A stretch of 64,000 nt of DNA from assembly GCA_038528385.1 (NCBI GenBank), contig JBCBET010000001.1:372001-436000 (forward strand). The letters run 5' to 3'. The DNA is from Shimia_B sp038528385 (GTDB lineage: Bacteria > Pseudomonadota > Alphaproteobacteria > Rhodobacterales > Rhodobacteraceae). A program made the position numbers and the translations under genes. Shown piece by piece: positions 51,842 to 60,968 of the stretch. The notes beneath the pieces were generated by a model, which was not told the origin of the DNA, searched no databases, and saw nothing but the letters and a program-made list of their open reading frames with translations. Each line of letters opens with the position of its first letter. Within the stretch, counting starts at the first letter, position 1.

Positions 51842-52718
51842 GCTTTCGCCCCACGATATCCCGCGCAAACGCTGCGAGCTCTTTCAATTTTCGAACATTT
51901 ATCCCGGTCTCGAAGCCTCTCTCCTCCAAGTGCGCCACGAGCGCTTCGGTGGAGAGATTTCCCGGCGCACCGGGCGCGTAGGGGCACCCACCGAGGCCCG
52001 AGACCGAGCTGTCGAAGCGCCGGATGCCGGCGGAAATCGCGACCTCCACATTGGCCAACGCCTGGCCGCTCGTGTCGTGGAAATGTCCGGCCACGCGGGC
52101 GGGGTCCCATGGGGGAAGCGCCGCTTCCAACACGGCGGCGACGCGCTCCGGCGTGCCCTTTCCCACCGTGTCGGCGAGCGCAAGAGAGTTGCAGCCAAGC
52201 GCCAAGAGCTTCTCGGAGAGCGTGCCCACGGCTTCCGGCGCCACGCGGCCTTCGAAGGGGCAGTCGGTTACGCAGCTGATATAGCCGCGCACGGTCACGT
52301 CGGCGGGTTTTGCGGCCATGATCTCGGCCACCCGCTCAAGGCTTTCGGCCACCGAGCACCCGAGGTTGGCCTCGCTGAAGGCCTCCGTCGCCGAGACGAA
52401 GACGGCGATGCGGGAGATGTCGAAGGCCGTCTCCCGGCGCACCTCGAGATACTGCGCAAGCCGCCGCGCATTGGGGATGAGCACCATGCCCACGACCCCA
52501 TCGAGCGGCCCCACAGCGCGCAACACCTCGCCCGTGGCGGCCATCTGCGGCACGCGGGACGGGTTCACGAAGGACCCCACCTCGATCTGGCGGAGCCCCG
52601 CCTCCGCGCAGCGCCGAATGAAGTCGGCCTTACCCGCCACGGAAATCTCCGCGCGCTCGTTCTGGAGCCCGTCCCGCGGGCCCACTTCGATGATCTCGAC
52701 GACGCCTAACTCGCCCAT
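51831..52718 (-). CDS. liuE: Hydroxymethylglutaryl-CoA lyase
   Basis: A 295-residue TIM-barrel lyase that splits HMG-CoA into acetyl-CoA and acetoacetate. It starts VEIIEVGPRDGLQNE, has HFHDTSGQAL metal motif and the active-site Cys in GLGGCPYAPGAPGN. ATG 52718 overlaps the GST gene stop by 13 bases. A short acidic-basic tail ends the protein. Confidence 0.95.
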   Translation of the reverse strand: MGELGVVEIIEVGPRDGLQNERAEISVAGKADFIRRCAEAGLRQIEVGSFVNPSRVPQMAATGEVLRAVGPLDGVVGMVLIPNARRLAQYLEVRRETAFDISRIAVFVSATEAFSEANLGCSVAESLERVAEIMAAKPADVTVRGYISCVTDCPFEGRVAPEAVGTLSEKLLALGCNSLALADTVGKGTPERVAAVLEAALPPWDPARVAGHFHDTSGQALANVEVAISAGIRRFDSSVSGLGGCPYAPGAPGNLSTEALVAHLEERGFETGINVRKLKELAAFARDIVGRKHDN

Positions 52719-53347
52719 GCCGGATAAAACTCCTGGCTGTAGAGCTTCTGCGCGCCGGGCAGTGACGCCTTGAAAGCCGGCCGCGCAGTGATCCGCGCGT
52801 ACCAGGCCGCGAGCTTTGGAAAGCCATCGAGCGGCGTGAAATGCCGCGCCATGTAGACGGCCTGCCCCACGGCGATGTCGGCGGCAGAGAAGCCCTTGAG
52901 CAGAAACTCTCCGAGGCCACCTTCCAGCGCAGCATAGCACTTTTCGATGCGCTTGGCCTCGATCTGCATGACGATGGGCGAGCGCATGTGATCCTCGTAG
53001 AGCACAACGTGCTGCTGCGTGAGCGCGGCGCTGTGCTGGCTGATGGTCTCCGCGAAATGCAGCCAGCCCAGCCAGGCCGCGCGCTCTGGATCGCCCGGCG
53101 CGCGGCCGAGCCCGGCCTCAGGAAAGCGCTCGCAGAGCACCTCCATGATCGCCCCGGACTCGAAGAGCACCGCGCGATCGAGCTCGAGCGCCGGCACGCG
53201 TCCGGCCGGGTTGAGCGCGAGGAAGTCCGGGCTTCGCAGCGTCTTGTCGAATGGCCATTCGCGGAGATCGAAGTCCACGCCAAGCTCGTGCAGCAGCCAG
53301 AGCACCCGCATGGAGCGCGTCTGCGGGCAGTGATGGAGCCGGATCAC
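52706..53347 (-). CDS. Glutathione S-transferase family protein
   Basis: A 213-residue GST: N-terminal thioredoxin-like domain (LHHCPQTRSMRVLWLLHELG; LNPAGRVPALE; ESGAIMEVLCERF) and an all-helical C-terminal domain (about 85-213). The active-site region has Cys7, Ser12. It lies inside the liu operon between mccA and HMG-CoA lyase, overlapping both, so it is cotranslated; it might remove reactive acyl-CoA by-products. Confidence 0.88.
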   Translation of the reverse strand: MIRLHHCPQTRSMRVLWLLHELGVDFDLREWPFDKTLRSPDFLALNPAGRVPALELDRAVLFESGAIMEVLCERFPEAGLGRAPGDPERAAWLGWLHFAETISQHSAALTQQHVVLYEDHMRSPIVMQIEAKRIEKCYAALEGGLGEFLLKGFSAADIAVGQAVYMARHFTPLDGFPKLAAWYARITARPAFKASLPGAQKLYSQEFYPAWAS

Positions 53348-55266
53348 TCCGCGGTCTCCAGCCGGATGATGGGCGCGCCCGCCTGCGTCTGCGCCCCGGC
53401 CCGGCCCACGACCTCGGCGATGATCCCGTCGCGCGGCGCGCGCAGCGTGTGCTCCATCTTCATCGCCTCGAAAACGGCGAGCGGATCCCCCGCCTGCACG
53501 GCCTGCCCCACCTCGGCCATGACGGCCTTGAGAAGCCCGGGCATGGGCGCCTCCACGATATCGGCGCCCGCGCTTTCGTCCACGGCCACGCGCAGATCAG
53601 GCACCTCGAAAACGTAAGGCGATCCGAAAAACACCGTCACCCCATGGGCGTCGCGGTGGATGGAGGCGCGCACCGGCGCGCCGTCGATCCACCAGGTGCC
53701 GTCGCGCAGGGCCACGTCATGCGCCCAGGCGCGGAAGCTCTCGGCATGGGTTTCCACGGCGATATCGATGATCTCTCCGCCGAAGCTGAGCCTCGCGGTC
53801 TGCGTGAGCGGCGCCCAGAGGGAAAAGCCGCTGAGGAAACTCCGCGGCCCGTGGAGGCCGAGCGCGCCGAGGGCCGCGAGCACCTGCGTCTTCGAACAGG
53901 GCCGTGCGTCTTCGGTGAGCGCGCTGCCTTCGCCCGCGATGAGACCCGTGTCAAAGGTCCCCGCGACGAAATCCGGCACGCGAATGAGACGCCGCAGGAA
54001 GGCGAGATTGCAGGTCAGGCCCGCGATCTGGGTCTCCGCGAGGGCACGGTCGAGCGCGGCGAGCGCCTCCGTCCTGTCCGCACCCTGGCAGATGACCTTC
54101 GCGATCATCGGATCGTAGAACGGGCTGATGGCGTCCCCCTCCCGGACGCCGCTATCCACCCGCGCCCCTTCCGGGAAAGCGAGCCGCGTGAGCCGCCCCG
54201 TGGCCGGGAGGAAGCCCGCCGCCACGTCCTCGGCATAGAGCCGCGCCTCCACGGCGTGTCCGGTGAGCGAGATCTCCTCCTGCGTGGCAGGGAGCGGTGC
54301 GCCGGAGGCCACGCGCAGCTGCCATTCCACGAGGTCGATGCCCGTGATCGCCTCCGTCACCGGGTGCTCCACCTGCAGGCGCGTGTTCATTTCCATGAAA
54401 TAGAAGCGGTCCGGCCTGAGCCCGTTGGAGGCGTCCACGATGAATTCCACGGTGCCGGCCCCGGCATAGCCGATGGCTTCTGCCGCGCGCACGGCGGCGG
54501 CGCCCATGGCCTCCCGCATCTCGGGCGTCATGCCCGGCGCCGGCGCCTCCTCGATCACCTTCTGGTGCCGCCGCTGAAGCGAGCAATCCCGCTCGAAGAG
54601 GTGGACGGCCCGGGCCCCGTCGCCAAAAACCTGCACCTCGATGTGGCGCGGGCTCGCCACATATTTCTCGATGAGGACGTCTCGATTGCCAAAGGCGCCC
54701 TCCGCCTCCGAGCGCGCCGAGGCGAGGGCCGCGTCGAAGTCCTTCGCGGCCTCCACGATGCGCATGCCCTTCCCGCCGCCACCGGCCACGGCCTTGATGA
54801 GGACGGGGTAGCCCACCTCCTCGGCCGCCTTGCGCAGCCTGACATCGGCCTGATCGGCCCCGTGGTAGCCGGGCACGACCGGCACGCCCGCCGCTTCCAT
54901 CCGCGCCTTGGCCGCATCCTTGAGCCCCATCGCCCGGATCGCCTCCGCCGAGGGGCCCACGAAGACGAGCCCCGCTGCCTCGACTTTTGCAACGAAATCA
55001 GGGTTTTCAGAGAGAAAGCCGTAGCCAGGGTGGATCGCGTCGGCCCCCGTGGCCTGCGCCGCTGCGATGATGGCGTCCTGCCTGAGATAGCTCTCCGCCG
55101 GCGTCTGCCCGCCGAGCGGGACGGCCACGTCGCAGGCGGCCACGTGGGCCGCGCCCGCGTCTACCTCTGAAAACACCGCCACCGTCTCCACACCCATGGC
55201 CCGCGCCGTGCGCGCGATGCGCACCGCGATCTCGCCGCGATTGGCGATGAGAAGCTTGCGGATCAC
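53344..55266 (-). CDS. liuD: Methylcrotonyl-CoA carboxylase biotin subunit
   Basis: A 640-residue biotin-dependent carboxylase alpha subunit. N-terminal biotin carboxylase domain (ANRGEIAVRIARTARAMG; GGGGKGMRIVE ATP grasp; EMNTRLQVEHPVTE), a central linker, and a C-terminal biotin carrier with EAMKMEHTLRAP. It carboxylates 3-methylcrotonyl-CoA with the beta subunit at 56152. GTG 55266 overlaps the previous gene's TGA (GTGA); the open frame continuing to 55494 is inside that gene. Confidence 0.94.
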   Translation of the reverse strand: MIRKLLIANRGEIAVRIARTARAMGVETVAVFSEVDAGAAHVAACDVAVPLGGQTPAESYLRQDAIIAAAQATGADAIHPGYGFLSENPDFVAKVEAAGLVFVGPSAEAIRAMGLKDAAKARMEAAGVPVVPGYHGADQADVRLRKAAEEVGYPVLIKAVAGGGGKGMRIVEAAKDFDAALASARSEAEGAFGNRDVLIEKYVASPRHIEVQVFGDGARAVHLFERDCSLQRRHQKVIEEAPAPGMTPEMREAMGAAAVRAAEAIGYAGAGTVEFIVDASNGLRPDRFYFMEMNTRLQVEHPVTEAITGIDLVEWQLRVASGAPLPATQEEISLTGHAVEARLYAEDVAAGFLPATGRLTRLAFPEGARVDSGVREGDAISPFYDPMIAKVICQGADRTEALAALDRALAETQIAGLTCNLAFLRRLIRVPDFVAGTFDTGLIAGEGSALTEDARPCSKTQVLAALGALGLHGPRSFLSGFSLWAPLTQTARLSFGGEIIDIAVETHAESFRAWAHDVALRDGTWWIDGAPVRASIHRDAHGVTVFFGSPYVFEVPDLRVAVDESAGADIVEAPMPGLLKAVMAEVGQAVQAGDPLAVFEAMKMEHTLRAPRDGIIAEVVGRAGAQTQAGAPIIRLETAE

Positions 55267-55745
55267 TCCTCCCGCTCCTGCGCTTCGGCCCGGTATGAGC
55301 GATAGCGGTGCCGATAGATGAGGTTCGGACGGTCGGCCTCGAGAAGGTAGAAGATCACGCCCGCGCCGAGGATCGCGTTGACCACGCCGTAGGCCGCAAG
55401 CGCCGGTGGGACCTCGAACGCCCCCCCGCCGATGAGCTGGATGAAGCCGAACATCTCGCGCACCGCGAGCAGGATCGCGAGGACATAGGACCACGGCGCG
55501 CGAAAAATCAGGCCCGCCGCGCAGGCCAGCATGAGCAGCGTGAAGACGATGGGCACGATCCCGAAGCTGCCGAAGCTGATATTGAGCGCGGCTTCGAAGG
55601 AGCTCACCCCCGCGAACCAGACGGCGATCCCGTACTCGATCACGCCCGGCCGCCCGCGCGGATGCCCGAAGGCCTCCGTGGGCGTGACATAGACCCAGTG
55701 CCGCCCCATGGCGTCGGGCTCTGTCAGGACACTGTCTTTCTTCAT
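55263..55745 (-). CDS. Small membrane protein in the liu operon
   Basis: A 160-residue protein with about four membrane helices (near 38-57, 60-80, 87-102 and 111-134) and a charged C-terminus (YRHRYRSYRAEAQEREE). Function unknown. Both ends overlap neighbours by 4 bases, so it is translated with mccA and the ASCH protein. No recognised family. Confidence 0.75.
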   Translation of the reverse strand: MKKDSVLTEPDAMGRHWVYVTPTEAFGHPRGRPGVIEYGIAVWFAGVSSFEAALNISFGSFGIVPIVFTLLMLACAAGLIFRAPWSYVLAILLAVREMFGFIQLIGGGAFEVPPALAAYGVVNAILGAGVIFYLLEADRPNLIYRHRYRSYRAEAQEREE

Positions 55746-56155
55746 TCGATCACCTCGATGAGCCGGAAGCGCTCGCAGACGAGCATCATGTCGGGAGACC
55801 AGCCGCCGTGGCGGTCGAAGAAGACGCGATGCGCCTCCCGCCATGACGCGTAGTCCGGGAATTCCCCCTCGGCGCGGGCGAAGTCCTCTCCGACATCGTC
55901 AAACTTGCACTGGGTGACATCCGTGGTTTCGATGACGGCCACGGGGGTGTCATCCCAGGCGAGCGCGATATCGCGGCGGCCGATAACGGGCATCGACGCG
56001 GGCTCCGCTTCGTAGTCGCGCAACGCGGCGCAAGTGGCTGTTTTCTTTCCCGAAATCACGAGCGGCAGGATCTCCGCGCTCATCTCGGCACTGTCGCCGA
56101 ACTTGAACGTGATCGCGCCCGGATAGCGGGCCTTGAGGGCGGCGAGATCGGTCAC
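55742..56155 (-). CDS. ASCH domain protein
   Basis: A 137-residue protein of the ASCH fold, related to PUA RNA-binding domains: KTATCAALRDYE, VIGRRDIALAWDDTPVAVIETTDV, FARAEGEFPDYASWREAHRVFF. Some members act on modified nucleosides or RNA; here its role beside carboxylase genes is unknown. It overlaps neighbours on both sides by 4 bases. Confidence 0.85.
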   Translation of the reverse strand: MTDLAALKARYPGAITFKFGDSAEMSAEILPLVISGKKTATCAALRDYEAEPASMPVIGRRDIALAWDDTPVAVIETTDVTQCKFDDVGEDFARAEGEFPDYASWREAHRVFFDRHGGWSPDMMLVCERFRLIEVIE

Positions 56156-57717
56156 ATGCGGAACACGCCGAAGCGCGTCTCCTCGATGGGGGCGTTCAGC
56201 GCGGCGCGCAGCGAGAGCGCGAGCACGTCGCGGCTCTTGCGGGGGTCGATGACGCCGTCGTCCCAGAGCCGCGCAGAGGCGTAAAGCGGGTGTGACTGCT
56301 CTTCGAATTGATCTATTACCGGTTGTTTATAAGCGGTTTCTTCCTCCTCCGACCATGACCCGCCGCCACGCTCGATCGCGTCGCGGCGCACGGTCGCGAG
56401 GACGCCGGCGGCTTGCGGCCCGCCCATGACGGCGGTGCGGGAGGTGGGCCAGCTCCAGACGAACCGGGGCGAGTAGGCTCGGCCCGCCATGCCGTAATTC
56501 CCCGCCCCGAACGAGCCACCGACGATGAGCGTGATCTTCGGGACCGAGGTGCAGGCCACGGCGGTCACCATCTTGGCCCCGTGGCGCGCGATGCCCTCGT
56601 TCTCGTACTTTCGCCCCACCATGAAGCCGGTGATATTCTGCAGAAAAATCAGAGGGATACGCCGCTGCGAGCAGAGCTCGATGAAATGCGCGCCTTTCTG
56701 GGCGGCCTCGGAAAAAAGCACGCCATTGTTGGCCACGATCCCGCAGGGCATGCCCTCGATCCGGGCGAAGCCGCAGACCAGCGTCTCGCCGAACCGCGCC
56801 TTGAATTCATCGAAGCCGTCGCCGTCCACGATGCGGTCGATCACCTCGCGGATGTCGTAAGGTGTGCGCAGGTCGGCGGGGATGACGTCGAAGAGGTCAT
56901 CCATGGTTTTGCCCGGTTTTGTACAAGTCTCGGAGGCTGGCATCGTGTTTTGTACACCGTGATCCCCGAGGTTGCGCACTGCCTCCCGCACCAGTGCGAG
57001 CGCGTGGGTGTCGTCCTCGGCGAGGGTGTCGACGACGCCCGAGACCTTGGCGTGGACCTCGCCGCCGCCGAGGTCCTCGGCGCTCACGATCTCGCCTGTC
57101 GCGGCCTTCACCAGGGGCGGCCCGGCGAGGAAGATCGTCCCCTGCTCGCGCACGATGATGGAGACGTCGGCCATGGCCGGCACGTAGGCCCCGCCAGCCG
57201 TGCAGGAGCCGAGCACGGCCGCGATCTGCGGGATGCCCTCTGCCGACATGCGCGCCTGATTGTAAAAGATGCGGCCGAAATGATCCCGGTCAGGGAAAAC
57301 CTCGTCCTGGTTGGGCAGATTCGCGCCACCCGAATCCACGAGATAGATACAGGGGAGCCGGTTCTCGGCGGCGATCTCCTGGGCGCGGAGATGCTTTTTC
57401 ACCGTCATCGGGTAGTAGGTGCCGCCCTTCACCGTGGCGTCGTTGGCCACGATCATACAGAGCCGCCCATGGACCGCGCCGATGCCGGCCACGACGCCCG
57501 CGCAGGGCGCGGCACCGTCATACATCCCGTGCGCTGCCGTTGCTCCCACCTCGAGGAAGGCCGCGCCAGGGTCGAGCACGGCGGCCACACGATCCCGCGG
57601 AAGCATCTTGCCCCGTGCCACGTGACGCTCACGCGCTTTGTCGCCGCCGCCGGCCGCCGCTGCCATTGCTGCCTCGGCCACGGCCGCCAAGGCCGCCTCG
57701 TGCGCCGCGCGGGTCAT
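56152..57717 (-). CDS. liuB: Methylcrotonyl-CoA carboxylase carboxyltransferase subunit
   Basis: A 521-residue carboxyltransferase beta subunit: YLVDSGGANLPNQDEVFPDRDHFGRIF, GSCTAGGAYVPAM oxyanion hole and IVGGSFGAGNYGM motifs, acyl-CoA specificity of the methylcrotonyl type. ATG 57717 overlaps the upstream TGA (ATGA). Works with the biotin subunit encoded two genes downstream. Confidence 0.95.
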   Translation of the reverse strand: MTRAAHEAALAAVAEAAMAAAAGGGDKARERHVARGKMLPRDRVAAVLDPGAAFLEVGATAAHGMYDGAAPCAGVVAGIGAVHGRLCMIVANDATVKGGTYYPMTVKKHLRAQEIAAENRLPCIYLVDSGGANLPNQDEVFPDRDHFGRIFYNQARMSAEGIPQIAAVLGSCTAGGAYVPAMADVSIIVREQGTIFLAGPPLVKAATGEIVSAEDLGGGEVHAKVSGVVDTLAEDDTHALALVREAVRNLGDHGVQNTMPASETCTKPGKTMDDLFDVIPADLRTPYDIREVIDRIVDGDGFDEFKARFGETLVCGFARIEGMPCGIVANNGVLFSEAAQKGAHFIELCSQRRIPLIFLQNITGFMVGRKYENEGIARHGAKMVTAVACTSVPKITLIVGGSFGAGNYGMAGRAYSPRFVWSWPTSRTAVMGGPQAAGVLATVRRDAIERGGGSWSEEEETAYKQPVIDQFEEQSHPLYASARLWDDGVIDPRKSRDVLALSLRAALNAPIEETRFGVFRM

Positions 57718-58205
57718 TCGAGGCCGGTCCCGCGCTGGAGGACGAGCGTCTGCCGCGCGGTCTCCTGCATCATGCAGGCGGCCGTGGCCGGGCCGCCGCC
57801 GGTCCCGCCGCCCCATTTCGCCCGCTCAAAGTCGCAGAGCCCGTCGCGATAGCCGATCCAGGCGCGCTGCATCTCGCGGATCGGATCAACCATGGGCGGC
57901 GTGCGGTATCCGAACTCCTCGGCATCGGCCTCTACCTTCTTGGCGTCGGCAATGAGTGATTGGTAGGCCAAGTTCAGCTCGGCGTCCCACCATTCGAGTT
58001 CTGCGGCGAGGCACCCGCCCATGCCCACAGTCGTCGTCCCGCCTGCGCTCATATCCATGCAGGCCGTGGCCGCGCGGCCCACGCAGAGAAGCTTCGCATG
58101 CTCGCTCTCCTGCGCTGCGAGGCAGGCGGTGGTCGCGTCGATATCAAACACGAGGTCCTCGGCCATCGCCGGGGCGGCGAGCAGGAGGAGCACCCCCCAC
58201 TTCAC
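57714..58205 (-). CDS. Secreted LprI/DUF1311-like protein
   Basis: A 163-residue protein with a signal peptide (about 1-15, APAMA) and a DUF1311-type domain: CLAAELEWWDAELNLAYQSLI and REMQRAWIGYRDGLCDFE, with several Cys. Related LprI proteins inhibit lysozyme. Its place inside a leucine degradation operon has no obvious explanation. Overlaps the flavodoxin and mccB genes by 4 bases each. Confidence 0.8.
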   Translation of the reverse strand: MKWGVLLLLAAPAMAEDLVFDIDATTACLAAQESEHAKLLCVGRAATACMDMSAGGTTTVGMGGCLAAELEWWDAELNLAYQSLIADAKKVEADAEEFGYRTPPMVDPIREMQRAWIGYRDGLCDFERAKWGGGTGGGPATAACMMQETARQTLVLQRGTGLE

Positions 58206-58912
58206 GCGCGGTATTCCGGGTTCTCGAAGTCAAATCGCGCGCCCGCCTTCCAGGCTTCGCGATCATTGCCCTCGTTCGGGATGCCATCCTTCAGCATCTT
58301 GGCGAGGTGCATCAGGTTCCAAGTCATGATGGTGGTGTTGCGCTGGGTGAAATCGTTGTCGAAGCCCACGCGACCGCCGTGCCCGTCATCGTCACCGTAG
58401 GAGGGCCCCGGCCCCGCCTCGCCGATCCAGCCGGCATCGGCCTGTGGCGGGATCGTGTAGCCCAGATGCGAGAGCGCGTAGCCGATCGTCATCGCCGCGT
58501 GCTTGATGCCGTCCTCGTTGCCCGTGATGAGGCAGCCGCCCGTCTTGCCGTAGTAGATCGACTGCTTCTTCTCGTTGAGCATGCCGGACATGGCGTAGAG
58601 ACGCTCGATGAGGACACGGCAGACCGAGCTTTCCTCGCCGAGCCAGAGCGGCGTGCCCACGACGAGGATGTTGGCGGCCTTGACCTTCTCCCAGATCTCG
58701 GGCCAGTCGTCCTTTTCCCAGCCGTGCTCCGTCATGTCGGGATAGACCCCGGGCGGGACGTCATGGGCAAGCATGTGGACATGTTCCACGGCCACGCCGT
58801 GCTTTTCCATGATCGCGGCAGAGGCCCCGAGCAGCAGGCGCGTGTGACTGTCCTCGGCGCGCTTCTGAAGCGACGTGTTGATAAAGAGTGCCTTCAGCCC
58901 CTCAAATTGCAT
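58202..58912 (-). CDS. Flavodoxin-family NAD(P)H oxidoreductase
   Basis: A 236-residue flavodoxin-fold protein with INTSLQKRAEDSHTRLLL phosphate loop, VVGTPLWLGEESS, and YGKTGGCLITGNEDGIKHA, typical of NADPH-dependent FMN reductase/NAD(P)H quinone reductase relatives. ATG 58912 is preceded by GGAGGAAGT. Cotranscribed with liu genes; possible electron-carrier or quinone-reductase role is unproven. Confidence 0.82.
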   Translation of the reverse strand: MQFEGLKALFINTSLQKRAEDSHTRLLLGASAAIMEKHGVAVEHVHMLAHDVPPGVYPDMTEHGWEKDDWPEIWEKVKAANILVVGTPLWLGEESSVCRVLIERLYAMSGMLNEKKQSIYYGKTGGCLITGNEDGIKHAAMTIGYALSHLGYTIPPQADAGWIGEAGPGPSYGDDDGHGGRVGFDNDFTQRNTTIMTWNLMHLAKMLKDGIPNEGNDREAWKAGARFDFENPEYRA

Positions 58913-58926
58913 GACTTCCTCCTCTG

Positions 58927-59256
58927 TTATGCTTCCGGCGCGTCGCCTTCGCGGGCAGCGTATTCCAGCCCCCCGCCCCGGTTGACACCGTAAAGAAACG
59001 CGGCGCCGCCCCCCGGCGGTTCGCAGCGGACCTCGACCCAGACGCGGCCCTGTTCGCCGGGCACGCCCACGCAATCGGTGACGGCGGCGCCGGGCCCGAT
59101 GAGCGTGTCATGGTCGGTGATGTATTCGCCCGCGTAATATTCGATGACCGCGCTTTCGGTGACGGCATCACGCTCGATGCGGAGCTTGAGACCGGTATAG
59201 CCCACGATGAGGATCAGCACGAACACCGGCGCGAAGTAGAGCCAGCGCGGCATCAC
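58927..59256 (-). CDS. Single-helix membrane protein in the liu operon
   Basis: A 109-residue protein with one N-terminal membrane helix (about 4-22) and a small beta-rich extracytoplasmic domain with two Cys (VTDCVGVPGEQ and EVRCEPPG). No family recognised. ATG 59256 overlaps the upstream stop by 4 bases; the next gene follows 14 bases later. Confidence 0.7.
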   Translation of the reverse strand: MMPRWLYFAPVFVLILIVGYTGLKLRIERDAVTESAVIEYYAGEYITDHDTLIGPGAAVTDCVGVPGEQGRVWVEVRCEPPGGGAAFLYGVNRGGGLEYAAREGDAPEA

Positions 59257-59744
59257 CGGAGGCTCGACACTTCGTCATAGAGCCGCTCGAGATCGCCCAG
59301 CGCCTGCCCGGCCGCGTCGGCGGCGCAGGCGGCGGCATCCCCTGTGCAGCTATGGGGGCTGAGCCAGCGGGCGGGCGTGGACAGGCGGCGCGCCTGAAGC
59401 GCGGGCAGCGCGTCGATGTCCACCCGGCGCAGCGCGCGCTCGATGTCGGCGCGCAAGCTCGCGGCCTCCGAGGACCACCGGCCACTGAGACCGTCGCGGC
59501 ATTTCGTGCTCGCGCAATCCGCGAGCGCCGCGTCCCGGCACGCGGCACGGGCCAGCGCCGTGGCCGTCTTCATGAGCCGTGGATCGCAATCGGGGCCGGT
59601 GCAGCGCTCGTGCGGGAAGCGGTCCGAGAACGTCGCCATGACGCGCGCCTCGTAGCCGTCGCCGAGGCAGGCCTCGTATTCCGCCACGCCCGCCACGGCC
59701 GTGCCGGCCCAGGAGACGAGGAGGAGGACGGCCCCTCGGATCAC
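59253..59744 (-). CDS. Cys-rich secreted protein in the liu operon
   Basis: A 163-residue protein with a signal peptide (about 1-18, AGTAVA) and eight Cys in the mature part (ACLGDG, RCTGPDCD, AACRDAALADCASTKC, SCTGDAAACAAD), which suggests several disulfides. No family recognised. It overlaps ivd by 4 bases and follows it directly in the transcript. Confidence 0.7.
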   Translation of the reverse strand: MIRGAVLLLVSWAGTAVAGVAEYEACLGDGYEARVMATFSDRFPHERCTGPDCDPRLMKTATALARAACRDAALADCASTKCRDGLSGRWSSEAASLRADIERALRRVDIDALPALQARRLSTPARWLSPHSCTGDAAACAADAAGQALGDLERLYDEVSSLR

Positions 59745-60904
59745 GCCATGGCTCCCACGAGCTCACGGCCCACGAGCATGCGGCGGATCTCGGACGTGCC
59801 CGCGCCGATCTCCATGAGCTTGGCATCGCGGAAAATGCGCGCGACGGGCGCGTCGTTGAGGAAGCCCGCGCCGCCCATGGCCTGGATCGCCTGGTGGGCC
59901 TGTTTCATCGCCTCCTCGGAGGCATAGAGGCAGCAGGCGGCGGCGTCCTGCCGCGTGACCTCGCCCCGGTCGCAGGCTTTGGCGACCTCGTACACGTAAG
60001 CCCGGGCGGAGTTCATGGCGGTGTACATGTCCGCGATCTTGCCCTGCATGAGCTGGAACGATCCGATGGGCTGGCCGAACTGCTTGCGCTCGCTCACATA
60101 GGGCATGACCTCGTCGAGGCAGGCGGCCATGATGCCGAGCCCGATGCCCGCGAGCACCACGCGCTCGTAATCGAGGCCGGACATGAGGACCTGCACGCCC
60201 TTCCCTTCCTCGCCCAGCACGTTCTCGAAGGGGACTTCCACGTCCTCGAAGATGAGCTCTCCCGTATTCGAGCCGCGCATGCCGAGCTTGTCGAAATGGG
60301 GCGAGGTGGAGAAGCCCGTCATCTCCTTTTCGATGAGAAAGGCGGTGATGCCCTTCGAGCCGCCGTCGGGGTCGGTCTTGGCGTAGACGACGAGCGTGTC
60401 GGCGTCGGGGCCGTTGGTGATCCAGTACTTAGTGCCGTTGAGGCGGTAATGGTCGTTTCGCTTCTCGGCGGCGAGCTTCATGGAAACGACGTCCGATCCC
60501 GCGCTGGCCTCGGACATGGCCAGCGCGCCCACATGCTCGCCGGACACGAGCTTCGGCAGGTATTTGTCCTTCTGAGCATCGGTGCCGTTCAGCTTGATCT
60601 GGTTCACGCAGAGGTTCGAATGCGCGCCGTAGCTGAGCGACACGGAGGCCGAGGCCCGCGCGATCTCCTCGATGGCCAGCGTATGGTCGAGATAGCCCAT
60701 GGCCGCACCGCCATATTCCTCGTCCACCGTGATCCCGAGGAGGCCGAGCTCGCCCATCTCCGTCCAGAGCGGGCGGGGAAAGTCGTTCGTCTTGTCGATC
60801 TCGGCAGCCATGGGCTTGACCCGCTCCTGCGCCCAGCGGTGCGTGGTCTCCTGGATCGCCTGCGCGTCCTCGTCGAAATCGAACTTCATGGAGTGATGAA
60901 ACAT
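59741..60904 (-). CDS. liuA: Isovaleryl-CoA dehydrogenase
   Basis: A 387-residue acyl-CoA dehydrogenase that converts isovaleryl-CoA to 3-methylcrotonyl-CoA, passing electrons to ETF. Family motifs ALAMSEASAGSDVVSMKL, WITNGPDADTLVVYAKT and QAMGGAGFLNDAPVARIFRDAK are intact, and the catalytic Glu lies in the LDYERVVLAG segment of the isovaleryl type. ATG 60904 (MFHHSMKFDF) matches relatives; ATG 60889 is internal. First gene of the liu transcript. Confidence 0.95.
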   Translation of the reverse strand: MFHHSMKFDFDEDAQAIQETTHRWAQERVKPMAAEIDKTNDFPRPLWTEMGELGLLGITVDEEYGGAAMGYLDHTLAIEEIARASASVSLSYGAHSNLCVNQIKLNGTDAQKDKYLPKLVSGEHVGALAMSEASAGSDVVSMKLAAEKRNDHYRLNGTKYWITNGPDADTLVVYAKTDPDGGSKGITAFLIEKEMTGFSTSPHFDKLGMRGSNTGELIFEDVEVPFENVLGEEGKGVQVLMSGLDYERVVLAGIGLGIMAACLDEVMPYVSERKQFGQPIGSFQLMQGKIADMYTAMNSARAYVYEVAKACDRGEVTRQDAAACCLYASEEAMKQAHQAIQAMGGAGFLNDAPVARIFRDAKLMEIGAGTSEIRRMLVGRELVGAMA

Positions 60905-60920
60905 CGCGCCCTCGGATAAT

Positions 60921-60934
60921 TGAACACTTGTTCA
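60921..60934 (-). promoter_or_regulatory. Inverted-repeat operator upstream of liuA
   Basis: TGAACA-CT-TGTTCA is a 6-bp inverted repeat with a 2-base spacer, 17 bases before the liuA ATG. A short AT-rich stretch (AATTAT on the minus strand) overlaps it and could be the -10 box, so a repressor here would block the operon. The regulator itself is not in the window. Confidence 0.55.
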
Positions 60935-60968
60935 GAAAAGTAGCCCGCGGGCTCGCTCCTGTCCAGTT

